Assembly (NCBI GenBank): GCA_050049955.1
Contig: JASFVG010000026.1
Span: 1 to 20,324 of the forward strand
DNA length: 20,324 bases
Reading direction: 5' to 3'
Source: SKLM01 sp050049955
GTDB taxonomy: Bacteria > Chloroflexota > Anaerolineae > B4-G1
Below, one piece after another: positions 5,689-14,496 of the stretch. The first letter of the stretch is position 1. Each line of letters starts with the position of its first letter. The notes beneath the pieces were generated by a model. The model was not told where the DNA came from and ran no database searches. It was given only the letters and a program-made list of their open reading frames with translations. The position numbers and the translations under genes are program-made.

Positions 5689-7143
5689 ATGAAGAAGAGT
5701 AGCATCCTGTTCGTCAGTCTGATTGTGGCTGTAAGCCTACTAATGTCCGCCTGTGGCCCCACTGCCCCCGCGGCACCACCTGCCGAGGAGCCTACGGAGC
5801 CACCAGCTGCTGAGGAGCCGACCGAGGCACCGGCTGAGGAGCCAACTGAGGCACCAGCCGAGCAACCTGCGGCCGAAGCGGTTGAGATTCGGTGGTTCAT
5901 CGGCCTAGGCGCCGGTGGCAACCCCGAGGAGATCGAGAAAGAGGAAGCTTTCGTCGAGGCCTTCAACGCCGAGTACGGCGACCAGTACACACTGGTGATG
6001 GATATCGTGCCCAACGAGACCGCCTACGATGTGCTGAAGACCCAGATCGCCTCCGGCGACGTGCCGGACATCGTCGGCCCGGTGGGCGTCCGTGGGTTGG
6101 CCAGCTTCGAGGGGGCCTGGCTCGACCTGTCGCCCTACATCGAGGCGGCCAGCTATGACCTGAGCGACTTCCCTGCCGAATTGGTCGAGTTCTACCAGTT
6201 TGGCACCGGTCAGCAGCTCTTCCTGCCCTTCGCCGTCTATCCCGCGGTGCTGTTCTACAACAAGGACCTGTTCGACGAGGCCGGTCTGGAGTACCCGCCC
6301 CACGAATGGGGTGCGCCCTATGCCGACGGCGACGAGTGGACCTTCGACAAACTGCGGGACCTGGCCATGTTCTTGACGGTCGACGCAGAGGGCAACGATG
6401 CGACCATGGAGGAGTTCGACCCGGACAACATCGTCCAGTTCGGCTACGACGCCACGTGGCAGGATATCCGTGCCGATTGGACCTATATGGGGGCCGCCAG
6501 CTTCGTCGATTCCGACGGCAACGCAGTCATGCCGGAGGTCTGGCGGGAGGCCGCCCAGTGGTACTACGACGGCATGTGGACCGACTGGTTCATCCCCAAT
6601 AGCAGCTACGTGAACAGCGACCTGCTGGCCCAGGGTAACCCCTTCGGTTCCGGCAAGGTGGCCATGTGCCCGACCAAGAGCTGGTTCACCTGCTGTACCC
6701 AGGATGCCACCAACTACGACATCGCCGCCATCCCCTCCTACAAGGGCGACATCACCAGCGAGCTGCACGCCGACACCTTCGGCATCCTGAAGGCAGCTAA
6801 GAATCCCGAAGCATCGTTCGCGGCCCTGGGCCTGATGGTGGGCGAATACGCACCTGATCTCCTGGCAGTCTATGGCGGTCTGCCTGCCCGGGTCAGCCAG
6901 CAGGGAGAGGCGATGGCCACCATGGCTGAGAACTTCCCCGACCTAGACCTCCAGGTCTTTGTCGACGCCATGCGCTATCCCGATGATCCCAGCCACGAAT
7001 CGGGTATGCCCAACTTCCTGAAGGCCAGCGATACCTATGCGACCTTCGCTGGCACGTACGAGACTACACCCGGCCTCGACCTGGACGCCGAGCTCGACAA
7101 GATGGTCAACGAGCTGCAGGCCGTCTTCGACGAGGTGCAGTAG
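5689..7143 (+). CDS. ABC transporter sugar-binding lipoprotein (family 1 extracellular solute-binding protein)
   Basis: This encodes 484 residues. MKKSSILFVSLIVAVSLLMSAC is a lipoprotein signal with lipobox MSAC; Cys22 would be lipid-modified. Residues about 24-64 are a repetitive acidic Pro/Glu/Thr/Ala linker (EEPTEAPAEEPTEAPAEQ), a hallmark of Chloroflexota binding proteins, after which the mature fold begins with VEIRWFIGLGAGGNPEE. TLVMDIVPNETAYDVLKTQIASGDVPDIVG, read in sections, and LPFAVYPAVLFYNKDLFDEAGLEYPP are the family-typical segments of the sugar-binding lobes. It captures oligosaccharides outside the membrane for the two permeases that follow; the substrate is inferred to be beta-gluco-oligosaccharides from context. 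The ATG at 5689 follows GAGAGGAG; an upstream in-frame TTG would lie inside the operator and was not chosen. A strong stem-loop follows the stop. Confidence 0.92.
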   Translation: MKKSSILFVSLIVAVSLLMSACGPTAPAAPPAEEPTEPPAAEEPTEAPAEEPTEAPAEQPAAEAVEIRWFIGLGAGGNPEEIEKEEAFVEAFNAEYGDQYTLVMDIVPNETAYDVLKTQIASGDVPDIVGPVGVRGLASFEGAWLDLSPYIEAASYDLSDFPAELVEFYQFGTGQQLFLPFAVYPAVLFYNKDLFDEAGLEYPPHEWGAPYADGDEWTFDKLRDLAMFLTVDAEGNDATMEEFDPDNIVQFGYDATWQDIRADWTYMGAASFVDSDGNAVMPEVWREAAQWYYDGMWTDWFIPNSSYVNSDLLAQGNPFGSGKVAMCPTKSWFTCCTQDATNYDIAAIPSYKGDITSELHADTFGILKAAKNPEASFAALGLMVGEYAPDLLAVYGGLPARVSQQGEAMATMAENFPDLDLQVFVDAMRYPDDPSHESGMPNFLKASDTYATFAGTYETTPGLDLDAELDKMVNELQAVFDEVQ

Positions 7144-7154
7144 CGCTCCGAACG

Positions 7155-7195
7155 GAGGGTGGATGGTGGCCGTGTCAAGGCCGCCATCCACCCTC
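7155..7195 (+). other. Strong 17-bp intercistronic stem-loop
   Basis: The arm 7155-7171 (GAGGGTGGATGGTGGCC) pairs with 7179-7195 (GGCCGCCATCCACCCTC) around the 7-base loop GTGTCAA; the only irregularity is a G-U pair in RNA. It lies 12 bases after the binding-protein stop and 67 bases before the permease start. There is no T-run, so it is more likely an mRNA-stabilising or attenuating element that gives excess binding protein over permease, as known for malE-malF, than a full terminator. Confidence 0.85.
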
Positions 7196-7262
7196 GTGCG
7201 CCACCCTGAACCGAAGGTAGGGCAAACATAGGGAGCCCCAGTGCTCCTGCTAGGAGGTACCC

Positions 7263-8195
7263 ATGGCTACAGCAAGCCGTGCTGTCAAGAAGCACAAAGC
7301 AGGCCATATGCAGCGCTACCACACCAAGTGGGGCCTGATCTTCATCTCACCCTGGATCCTGGGCTTCCTGCTCTGGCTGCTGATACCCACCGTGGCCACC
7401 CTGGTCTTCTCCTTCACCAACTACAGCGCCGTCACGCCAGAGCTCACCGAGTTCGTGGGCTTGAAGAACTACATACGCCTGCCCAGCGATCCCAAGGTCG
7501 TCACCTCGCTGTGGGTGACGATCCGCTACGCGCTGATATCGATCCCGATCACCCTGGGCTTCGGCCTGCTCTTGGCGATCCTGGGCAACTCCGAGCATCT
7601 GCTGGGCAAGAACATCTTCCGCACCATGTTCTACATGCCAATGATGATCCCCGCCGTTGCCGGCGCGGTGATCTGGAAGGGCGTGCTCAACACACAGACC
7701 GGCTGGTTCAACCTGGGCCTCGAAGCCACAGGGATCCCGGGCCCCGACTGGATTAACAGCCCCACCTGGATCACCCCCGCGTTGGTGTTCGTCGGCCTGT
7801 GGGGCGTGGGCAACCTGATGCTTACGCTGATGGCGGGCATGCAGGGCGTGCCCACGGAGCTGTACGAGGCCGCCGAGCTCGATGGGGCCAACGGCTGGCA
7901 GAAGTTCCGCAACGTCACCCTGCCCATGATCTCGCCCGTTCTTTTCTACAACTTCACACTGATGCTCATCGGCACCTTCAAGTACTTCGATATGGCCTAC
8001 GTGCTGAAGGACGGTACGGGCGGACCGGCCGACCAGACCCTGTTCTACGTCCTCAACTGGTACAAGAACTCCTTCGAGTACAATCTAATGGGCTACGGAT
8101 CGGCGCTGGCCTGGCTTCTGTTCCTGATCGTGCTGGTCCTGACGATCATCAACTTCAGGGCCCAGAGCCGGTGGGTCTACTACGCAGGCGACTAG
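7263..8195 (+). CDS. ABC sugar transporter permease, MalF type
   Basis: This encodes 310 residues with six predicted membrane segments; the first is WGLIFISPWILGFLLWLLIPTVATLVF in pieces (about 23-49) after a basic cytoplasmic N-terminus. The EAA loop that docks on the ATPase reads ELYEAAELDGANGWQKFRNVTLPMISP near 199-225 (shown in shorter parts: EAAELDGANGWQKF, VTLPMISP). FxNYxxxxPxxxEFVGLKNY is the usual periplasmic start of this subfamily. It forms the transmembrane channel with the next gene product. AGGAGGT 4 bases before the ATG is a near-ideal ribosome-binding site. The next gene starts 9 bases after its stop, showing translational coupling. No ATP-binding subunit is encoded in the window, so a shared MsmX/MalK-like ATPase is likely. 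Confidence 0.93.
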   Translation: MATASRAVKKHKAGHMQRYHTKWGLIFISPWILGFLLWLLIPTVATLVFSFTNYSAVTPELTEFVGLKNYIRLPSDPKVVTSLWVTIRYALISIPITLGFGLLLAILGNSEHLLGKNIFRTMFYMPMMIPAVAGAVIWKGVLNTQTGWFNLGLEATGIPGPDWINSPTWITPALVFVGLWGVGNLMLTLMAGMQGVPTELYEAAELDGANGWQKFRNVTLPMISPVLFYNFTLMLIGTFKYFDMAYVLKDGTGGPADQTLFYVLNWYKNSFEYNLMGYGSALAWLLFLIVLVLTIINFRAQSRWVYYAGD

Positions 8196-8204
8196 GAGGC
8201 AACA

Positions 8205-9260
8205 ATGGCGGTCAAAGAACACTATATGACCCAAAGGCGGCGCAACATCCTGAACAAGGTCCTGGTGACCGGGATTGGTCTGTTCCTCCTGCTCGTTTTC
8301 CTGACGCCGCTAGGGTACATGGCCGTCAGCGGGATCAAGAGTACCGACCAGATCAACGATCCCGACGCATCGCCCTTCTGGCCCCAGTCGCCCAAGACGG
8401 TGGAGTATGAAGGGGAAGAGCTCCAGATCTTCGAGGTCCCGTCCGATGATGGCGTGAGGGAGCTGGCGGCGGTCGAGAGGACGCGCACCATGACCACCTT
8501 CATCGATCCGGCCAATCCCGCAGCGGGCCAGATCGAGTGGGAGGGAAACTGGCGACAGCTCACGCCGGTCTACGGGCCCGATCCCAAATGGGAGAACTTC
8601 AGGACAGCGTGGAGCGAGTTGAACTTCCCCCGCCTGTTCCGCAACACCCTGATCATCGCCGTGACCGGCACCATCGGCGCGGTGGGGTCGTCGATCCTAG
8701 TGGCCTACGGCTTCTCGCGCTTCGATTTCCGCGGCAAGAACGCGTTTTTCATGATCTTGATCGGCACGATCATCCTGCCCGTCCAGGCGACGCTTATCCC
8801 GACCTACATCGTGTTCGCCCGGCTGGGCTGGGTCAACACGTTCCTGCCCTTGATCGTGCCTCATTTCTTCGCCAACGCCTACAACGTGTTCCTACTACGG
8901 CAGTACTTCCTGCAAATCCCGCGCGAGATCGACCAGGCGGCGATGATCGACGGGGCCGGTCCTTTCCGCATCCTGACCTCGGTCATCATTCCGCAATCCG
9001 TGCCGGCCATTACGGCGGTGTCCCTGTTCCACTTCTTCTTCGCCTGGAACGACTTCTTCACACCGCTGATCTACCTGGTGTCCAAGCCTGAGCTCTGGCC
9101 GCTCTCGGTGGGCCTGCAGCGGTTCAACGCCACGTATGGACGCATGCCCAACCTGATCCAGACCGGGGCCCTGATCACGCTCGTGCTGCCAGTGATCATC
9201 TTCTTCATGGCCCAGCGCGTCTTCATGCAGGGCATCGTCTTCTCCGGGGTCGAGAAGTAG
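8205..9260 (+). CDS. ABC sugar transporter permease, MalG type, with an enlarged extracytoplasmic loop
   Basis: This encodes 351 residues, about 70 more than a standard MalG-type permease. The extra length is a polar stretch (about residues 45-135, e.g. EYEGEELQIFEVPSDDG and TTFIDPANPAAGQIEWEG) between the first membrane helix (VTGIGLFLLLVFLTPLGYMA) and the core, ending in PDPKWENFRTAWSEL. The EAA loop is REIDQAAMIDGAGPFRILTS (about 240-259) followed by IIPQSVP. The final helices lead to QRVFMQGIVFSGVEK, the typical C-terminus (MxxGxxxGxVKG-like). AGGAGG overlaps the preceding stop codon, 5 bases before the ATG. The loop could contact the lipid-anchored binding protein; that role is an inference from MalF's P2 loop. 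Confidence 0.92.
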   Translation: MAVKEHYMTQRRRNILNKVLVTGIGLFLLLVFLTPLGYMAVSGIKSTDQINDPDASPFWPQSPKTVEYEGEELQIFEVPSDDGVRELAAVERTRTMTTFIDPANPAAGQIEWEGNWRQLTPVYGPDPKWENFRTAWSELNFPRLFRNTLIIAVTGTIGAVGSSILVAYGFSRFDFRGKNAFFMILIGTIILPVQATLIPTYIVFARLGWVNTFLPLIVPHFFANAYNVFLLRQYFLQIPREIDQAAMIDGAGPFRILTSVIIPQSVPAITAVSLFHFFFAWNDFFTPLIYLVSKPELWPLSVGLQRFNATYGRMPNLIQTGALITLVLPVIIFFMAQRVFMQGIVFSGVEK

Positions 9261-9273
9261 CGGTCCCTTTGTT

Positions 9274-9324
9274 CCCGCTTCTTTTCTCCTTACCTCCCTG
9301 CGGAGGAGGGGGAAAGGGAGCGGG
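9274..9324 (+). other. Imperfect long stem-loop after the second permease gene
   Basis: A pyrimidine-rich arm (9274-9297, CCCGCTTC...CCTCC) faces a purine-rich arm (9302-9324, GGAGG...AGCGGG) across the loop CTGC. Several mismatches are T opposite G, which pair in RNA. It begins 14 bases after the permease stop, in the 173-base gap before the first GH3 gene. No T-run is present; processing or partial termination is possible. Confidence 0.55.
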
Positions 9325-9433
9325 ATGAGGTGGAAAGCGCGGAAAGCCACAGCGCAGCCGGGCGCGCCTTCGCCGCCTTGCGTCCCCCGCCGCGGGAGCT
9401 TGCGCCCGCAACACGATCACCGAGAGAGGTCAA

Positions 9434-11248
9434 ATGCGAAGGACTACCCAGGCATCGATCGCAGCCAGAGCGGACGACCTCCTGGCCCGCATGACGCTGG
9501 CCGAGAAGATCGGCCAGATGACTCAGGTCGAAAACCGCAGCATTAGCCCCGCCGAGGTCGCACAGCACGAGATCGGTTCTGTTCTCAGCGGCGGTGGCGG
9601 CAACCCCGATCCAAACACACCGGAGAGCTGGGCGGCGATGGTGCGGGGCTATCAGGAGGCAGCCCTGACAACGCGCCTACGGATCCCTCTCCTCTACGGC
9701 GCCGATGCGGTGCACGGCCATAGCAACGTCTACGGCGCAGTAGTCTTCCCCCACAACATCGGCCTGGGCGCTGCGGGCGATCCAAGACTCGCCGAGCGTG
9801 TCGGCCAGATCACTGCGGCCGAGGCCCGGGCTACCGGCGTGCACTGGGTATTCGCTCCCGCGGTCTCAATCCCCCAGGACATTCGCTGGGGCCGCACGTA
9901 TGAGGGGTTCAGCGAGAATACGGGCCTAGTGTCCCGACTCGGTGTGGCGCAGCTCCAGGGCTTGCAGAACAGAGACGGCTCGCCCGACCTAGGACATCCG
10001 CGCACGGTCCTCGCCTCAGTAAAGCATTTCGTCGGCGACGGCGGCACGACCTGGGGCAGCAACACCACCACCGGCTGGATCATCGACCAGGGCGCCACCG
10101 AGGTGGACGAGGTTACTCTCCGCGCGGTTCATCTGCCGCCCTACGTCGCCGCCGTCGACGCGGGAGCGCAGAATGTCATGATCTCCCTCAGCAGTTGGGG
10201 CGGCCTGCGCATGCACGCGCACCGTTACCTGCTGACGGACGTGCTCAAGGGGGAGCTTGGGTTCGCCGGCTTCTTGGTCTCCGACTGGCAGGGAGTGGAC
10301 TACGTTCACGACGACTACTACACGGCTCTGGTGACGTCTGTCAACGCCGGGGTGGATATGGTCATGGTCCCGTACCAGGGAGAGCGCTTCATTGGCTGCC
10401 TGACCCGGGCCGTGGAGCATGGCGATGTCTCCCTAGCGCGCATCGACGATGCCGTGCGCCGTATTCTGACCGCCAAGTTCGAGCTGGGGCTATTCGAGCG
10501 GCCCTTCGGCGAAGAGTCGCTGCTGTCCCTCGTCGGCTCGCCCGCCCATCGCGCCGTGGCGCGGGAGGCCGTGCAGAAATCACTGGTGTTGCTCAAGAAC
10601 GACGGCGGCACGCTGCCCTTGGCCAAGGACACACCGCTCATCTTTGTCGCCGGTACGGCCGCAGACGACATTGGGCTTCAGTGCGGGGGCTGGACCATTG
10701 AGTGGCAGGGAGCGCTAGGCGATGTCACACCCGGCACGACCCTGTTGACCGGCATCGAGAAGGCTGTCTCGGAGAACACAACCGTCCGCTACGATGCACT
10801 GGGCGATTTTGACAGGGACGACGTCGTCGCCGACGTGGGCATCGTGGTCTTGAGCGAGGCGCCGTACGCCGAGGGGGAAGGAGATCGGGAGGACCTGAGC
10901 CTGCCCGACGCCGACGTCTCCCTCCTGGCGCGTGTCCGTCCCTGCTGCAGGAAACTGGTCGTCATCCTGCTCTCCGGCCGTCCCCTCATCGTCACCAACC
11001 ACGTGCCGCAGTGGGATGCCTTCGTCGCCGCCTGGCTGCCGGGCACGGAGGGCCAGGGCGTGGCCGACGTGTTGTTTGGAGACTACCCCTTCACCGGCAG
11101 GCTGTCCTACACCTGGCCGCGTTCGATGGATCAGATTCCCCGAAGCGCGCTCAGGGAGAGCGCGAAGAATCCACTCTTCCCACTCGGGTACGGGCTGAAT
11201 GCGAGCAGTCTCTGGGATGTCGACACGTCCGAGACTCCGTCGCCATAG
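9434..11248 (+). CDS. GH3 beta-glucosidase, ExoI-like, without signal peptide
   Basis: This encodes 604 residues. The N-terminal TIM-barrel begins ADDLLARMTLAEKIGQMTQV (about 14-32) and includes LLYGADAVHGHSNVYGA, KHFVGDGGT (about 197-205) and the nucleophile segment FLVSDWQGVD with Asp284. The second domain holds KSLVLLKNDGGTLPL, CGGWTIEWQG and SEAPYAEGEGDRED, where the acid/base Glu (probably Glu480) of barley ExoI-type enzymes is found, and ends with PLFPLGYGL. These enzymes release glucose from non-reducing ends of beta-1,3/1,4-glucans. There is no signal peptide, so it should act in the cytosol on imported oligosaccharides. GAGAGG precedes the ATG. It is clearly paralogous to the GH3 part of the next gene, with the same motifs nearly residue for residue. 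Confidence 0.93.
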   Translation: MRRTTQASIAARADDLLARMTLAEKIGQMTQVENRSISPAEVAQHEIGSVLSGGGGNPDPNTPESWAAMVRGYQEAALTTRLRIPLLYGADAVHGHSNVYGAVVFPHNIGLGAAGDPRLAERVGQITAAEARATGVHWVFAPAVSIPQDIRWGRTYEGFSENTGLVSRLGVAQLQGLQNRDGSPDLGHPRTVLASVKHFVGDGGTTWGSNTTTGWIIDQGATEVDEVTLRAVHLPPYVAAVDAGAQNVMISLSSWGGLRMHAHRYLLTDVLKGELGFAGFLVSDWQGVDYVHDDYYTALVTSVNAGVDMVMVPYQGERFIGCLTRAVEHGDVSLARIDDAVRRILTAKFELGLFERPFGEESLLSLVGSPAHRAVAREAVQKSLVLLKNDGGTLPLAKDTPLIFVAGTAADDIGLQCGGWTIEWQGALGDVTPGTTLLTGIEKAVSENTTVRYDALGDFDRDDVVADVGIVVLSEAPYAEGEGDREDLSLPDADVSLLARVRPCCRKLVVILLSGRPLIVTNHVPQWDAFVAAWLPGTEGQGVADVLFGDYPFTGRLSYTWPRSMDQIPRSALRESAKNPLFPLGYGLNASSLWDVDTSETPSP

Positions 11249-11497
11249 TGGTCCGTCACAGTAGGGCTCGTGGGCGGAGAGGTCAGGTTGCGGATGGCGT
11301 CTCTACCGGAAGCGGGGATTAATCGCGGGCTGCAACGGGGAGGGGCAAGAAGGCCAGGGGCCGGTCCAAGCCTAAGGTGAAAGGCGTACCAAAGGCAGTC
11401 GAGAAATGCTGCACGCATAGGGTCTGGAGGTGGCTGTCGCCGCTTGAGCCAACCGGACGCTGGGCGGCCTGACGCAAGTTCGATATGAGGGAGGGCA

Positions 11498-11530
11498 GTG
11501 CTACACGTTGAGCCAGTCCAACTGTAGCAC
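11498..11530 (+). other. Stem-loop just upstream of the GH3-CBM9 gene
   Basis: GTGCTACA (11498-11505) pairs with TGTAGCAC (11523-11530), and inside it GTTG (11507-11510) pairs with CAAC (11519-11522), leaving one bulged C and an 8-base loop. It ends 10 bases before the ATG at 11541 and covers the alternative TTG start at 11508 and the bases after GAGGGAGGG (11489-11495 region). It may influence translation initiation. Nothing else was recognised in the 292-base gap 11249-11540. Confidence 0.6.
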
Positions 11531-11540
11531 ATCACGCGAA

Positions 11541-14216
11541 ATGACCACAGCGCGAAGTAAGCCAAGCAGACGAATTCCATTCATAGGCTTGTTGGTTGCC
11601 CTTGCAGCGCCTGTCGGCTGCGGCCCAGCTGCGCCTACGCCGGAAGGTGCGACGGCAGAGCCAGCTCAGGCAGCTACGGCACCTGTCCCGACAGCGCTGC
11701 GAGAAGCGACACCCACCCCGGAGCCAACCGCGCCCCCTGCCGCAGAGCTGCTGGCGCCACAGGGAGTGACCCGAGAGACCTACTACGCCCCCTTCCCCGT
11801 GCCCATCACCCTGGACGGCGTCTTTGGAGATTGGGAGGGCGTGCCGCGCGCCACCATCCCGGAGCAGGCCGAGGACTATCCAGATCTGTCCGCCGTCACA
11901 TTCGCCGCCGCGGCCAACGAGACGCACCTATACTTCATGGGCGATGTGACCGACAACAACATCATCAGCGGCGAGCACGGCACCGACTACTGGAACGAGG
12001 ACTCGGTCGAGTTCTACGTCAATGCCACGGGGGATCTGAGCCTGACCAGCTACCGCAACGGCGTGGCGCAGATCACGGTGCCCCCGCTGAACATCGGCCG
12101 CAGCCCCGAGGAAGCCGTCGTCGGCGGGGTGCGGGCCGACACGGCGGATGCGCAGGTGGCGGTGGTCGAGACCGACCGGGGCTACGCGATGGAGGTGGCG
12201 GTGCCCCTCAAAAACGACGCCTGGAACATCCGCCTGGATCACGGCACCGTCATCGGCTTCCAAGTCCACGTCAACGGCGCCTCGACGGCCAACCGCGATC
12301 TCAAGATCATCTGGTCGGCCTTCGATACCGCCGACAAGTCCTACCAGAACCCCAGCGTCTTTGGGGAGCTGATCCTCTTTGAGATCGGCCAGACCGAGGT
12401 TGCCCAGGTCGAGCCCACGCCGGGGCCCACCGCCATCCCGGTCCCCGCAGACGCGGCCTACAAACAGGACGACCTGCCCATTCCAGAGCGGGTGGCCGAC
12501 CTGCTGGCGCGAATGACGCTGGAGGAGAAGGTAGGCCAGATAACGCTGGTGGAAAAGGGCAGTATCGTGGAGCAGGACCTCACCGAGCGCTCCATCGGCG
12601 GCCTGCTGAGCGGCGGTGGTGGCTACCCCGAGACGAACTCAGCGGAGGCGTGGGCCGAGATGGTTGATGGCTTCCAGGCTAGTGCGCTGGCGTCACGCCT
12701 GGGCGTCCCGCTGATCTACGGCGTGGACGCGGTGCACGGGCACAACAACGTCTACGGAGCCGTCATCTTCCCCCACAACATCGGTCTGGGCGCGGCCGGC
12801 GACCCCGAGCTGATGGCACGCATCGGCCGGGCCACCGCCAGCGAGATGATCGCCACAGGCATCTATTGGAACTACGCCCCGGCAGTCTCCGTGCCCCAGG
12901 ACATTCGTTGGGGTCGCACCTACGAGGGGTATAGCGAAGACACCGAGCTCGTCTCGACGCTGGCCACCGCCTATCTGCGCGGTCTACAGGGCGATGACCT
13001 GGCCGATCCTCTGACGGTACTGGCGACGCCGAAACACTTCGTGGGCGACGGTGGGACGGCCTGGGGCAGCTCAACGACGCCGGGCTACCAGATCGACCAG
13101 GGTGTGACGGAGGTGGACGAGGCCACCCTGCGCGCCGTGCACCTGCCGCCCTACGTCGCGGCCATTGAAGCCGGCGCCAATAGCATCATGATCTCCTACT
13201 CCAGCTGGGGCGGGATGAAGATGCACGCCCAGAAGAACCTGATCACTGACGCACTCAAGGGGGACCCCCCTGAGGGGCTGGGCTTCGAGGGATTCGTGGT
13301 CTCCGACTGGGGCGGCATCGACCAGATCACCGACGACTACTACGAGGCCGTCGTGGCAGCCATCAACGCGGGCATCGACATGAACATGGTGCCCTACGAG
13401 TACGGCCGCTTCATCGACACGCTGATCCAAGCCGTCGAGAGCGGCGACGTTTCCCTGGAGCGCATCGACGACGCCGTACGGCGCATCCTGACGGTGAAGT
13501 TCGAGATGGGCTTGTTCGACCACCCCTTCTCCAGTGCATCCCTGCTGGCCGAGGTAGGGTCCGATGCGCATCGCGCCCTGGGTCGGGAGGCAGTAAGCAA
13601 ATCCCTGGTCCTGCTCAAGAATGATGACGCCACCCTGCCCCTGTCCAAGGAGACAGCGTCGATCAACGTAGCCGGTCCGAGCGCCGATGATATTGGGATG
13701 CAGTGCGGCGGCTGGACCATCGAATGGCAGGGGGCCGTGGGCGACATCACCCCGGGAACCACTATCCTGGAGGCGATTCGGAGTACAGTCTCGGCCGGAA
13801 CAACGGTCGAGTACAACGCCTTTGGGCATTTCGAAAGCCCAGCCGATGTCTGCATTGCACTGATCGGCGAGGAGCCCTATGCCGAGGGACTGGGCGACAG
13901 TGATAGCCTGTCTCTGCCGATCGCCGACAAGCGGATGCTCAGGCGCCTACCCGATCAGTGTGACCGGACCGTCGTCGTCCTCATCTCCGGCCGCCCGCTG
14001 ATCGTGACCGACCACATAGACGAGTGGGATGCATTCGTGGCGGCCTGGCTGCCGGGGACGGAAGGCCAGGGCGTGGCCGACGTGCTGTTTGGTGACGTGC
14101 CGTTCAGCGGCAAACTGCCCTACACCTGGCCGCGCTCGGTGGACCAGCTGCCGCTTAGCGCGCTCAACGAGAGTGGCGAGGAACCGCTCTTCCCATACGC
14201 CTACGGCCTGCCCTAG
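11541..14216 (+). CDS. Surface GH3 beta-glucosidase lipoprotein with N-terminal CBM9-like domain
   Basis: This encodes about 891 residues. The basic start SKPSRR, hydrophobic IPFIGLLVALAAP and VGC (Cys27) form a probable, slightly atypical lipoprotein signal (Pro at -3). A Pro/Ala/Thr/Glu linker follows (about 28-75). Residues about 83-283 form a CBM9-like beta-sandwich (ITLDGVFGDWEGVP, YWNEDSVEFYVNATGD, YAMEVAVPLKN), a domain that binds ends of glucan chains. A Pro-rich linker leads to the GH3 barrel from about 310 (ERVADLLARMTLEEKVGQ), with nucleophile Asp589 in FVVSDWGGID and probable acid/base Glu782 in GEEPYAEGLGD. It should act outside the membrane. An alternative TTG start at 11508 would add 11 residues and has a better purine-rich upstream region, but ATG gives a cleaner signal peptide. 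It arose with the preceding gene by duplication plus domain gain or loss. Confidence 0.92.
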   Translation: MTTARSKPSRRIPFIGLLVALAAPVGCGPAAPTPEGATAEPAQAATAPVPTALREATPTPEPTAPPAAELLAPQGVTRETYYAPFPVPITLDGVFGDWEGVPRATIPEQAEDYPDLSAVTFAAAANETHLYFMGDVTDNNIISGEHGTDYWNEDSVEFYVNATGDLSLTSYRNGVAQITVPPLNIGRSPEEAVVGGVRADTADAQVAVVETDRGYAMEVAVPLKNDAWNIRLDHGTVIGFQVHVNGASTANRDLKIIWSAFDTADKSYQNPSVFGELILFEIGQTEVAQVEPTPGPTAIPVPADAAYKQDDLPIPERVADLLARMTLEEKVGQITLVEKGSIVEQDLTERSIGGLLSGGGGYPETNSAEAWAEMVDGFQASALASRLGVPLIYGVDAVHGHNNVYGAVIFPHNIGLGAAGDPELMARIGRATASEMIATGIYWNYAPAVSVPQDIRWGRTYEGYSEDTELVSTLATAYLRGLQGDDLADPLTVLATPKHFVGDGGTAWGSSTTPGYQIDQGVTEVDEATLRAVHLPPYVAAIEAGANSIMISYSSWGGMKMHAQKNLITDALKGDPPEGLGFEGFVVSDWGGIDQITDDYYEAVVAAINAGIDMNMVPYEYGRFIDTLIQAVESGDVSLERIDDAVRRILTVKFEMGLFDHPFSSASLLAEVGSDAHRALGREAVSKSLVLLKNDDATLPLSKETASINVAGPSADDIGMQCGGWTIEWQGAVGDITPGTTILEAIRSTVSAGTTVEYNAFGHFESPADVCIALIGEEPYAEGLGDSDSLSLPIADKRMLRRLPDQCDRTVVVLISGRPLIVTDHIDEWDAFVAAWLPGTEGQGVADVLFGDVPFSGKLPYTWPRSVDQLPLSALNESGEEPLFPYAYGLP

Positions 14217-14231
14217 ACCGAAGGCTGAGAC

Positions 14232-14304
14232 CTGCCAAGGCCTAGGCGCCTCCCCTCGGTTGGCAGCGCCCTCGCTCCAGCTCGATCCTGTAAGCGTGGA
14301 GCGA
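14232..14304 (+). other. Two consecutive stem-loops after the GH3-CBM9 gene
   Basis: CTGCCAA (14232-14238) pairs with TTGGCAG (14260-14266), with the palindrome AGGCGCCT in its loop; TCGCTCCA (14272-14279) pairs with TGGAGCGA (14297-14304). They start 16 bases after the stop codon. Neither is followed by a T-run. They may mark the 3' end of the transcript or a processing site before the phosphorylase gene; no promoter was recognised in the rest of the 280-base gap. Confidence 0.5.
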
Positions 14305-14496
14305 CCCTAGTACCGGTACCTGCCGGTGATTGCCCGGCCCTCTGGGTCCGGCCGACACTAGTCCCCCGCAGCCTGTGTGAGGGGAAAGACACAGCGCGAT
14401 AGGCGGTGAGGATGTCCTTCTGTGCAGAGACGAACCTTTCCACCGAGCCTTGGAAACCGACAACCTCGCGTGATGATGCTTCACAAGGAGATGCTG

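Noticed and set aside
5905..6768. Long minus-strand open frame opposite the binding-protein gene
   Set aside because: Val/Gly/His-rich translation with no domain, exactly antisense to a well-supported gene; typical shadow of GC-rich coding sequence.
13071..13829. Long minus-strand open frame opposite the GH3-CBM9 gene
   Set aside because: No motif or ribosome-binding site; antisense shadow of the catalytic domain.
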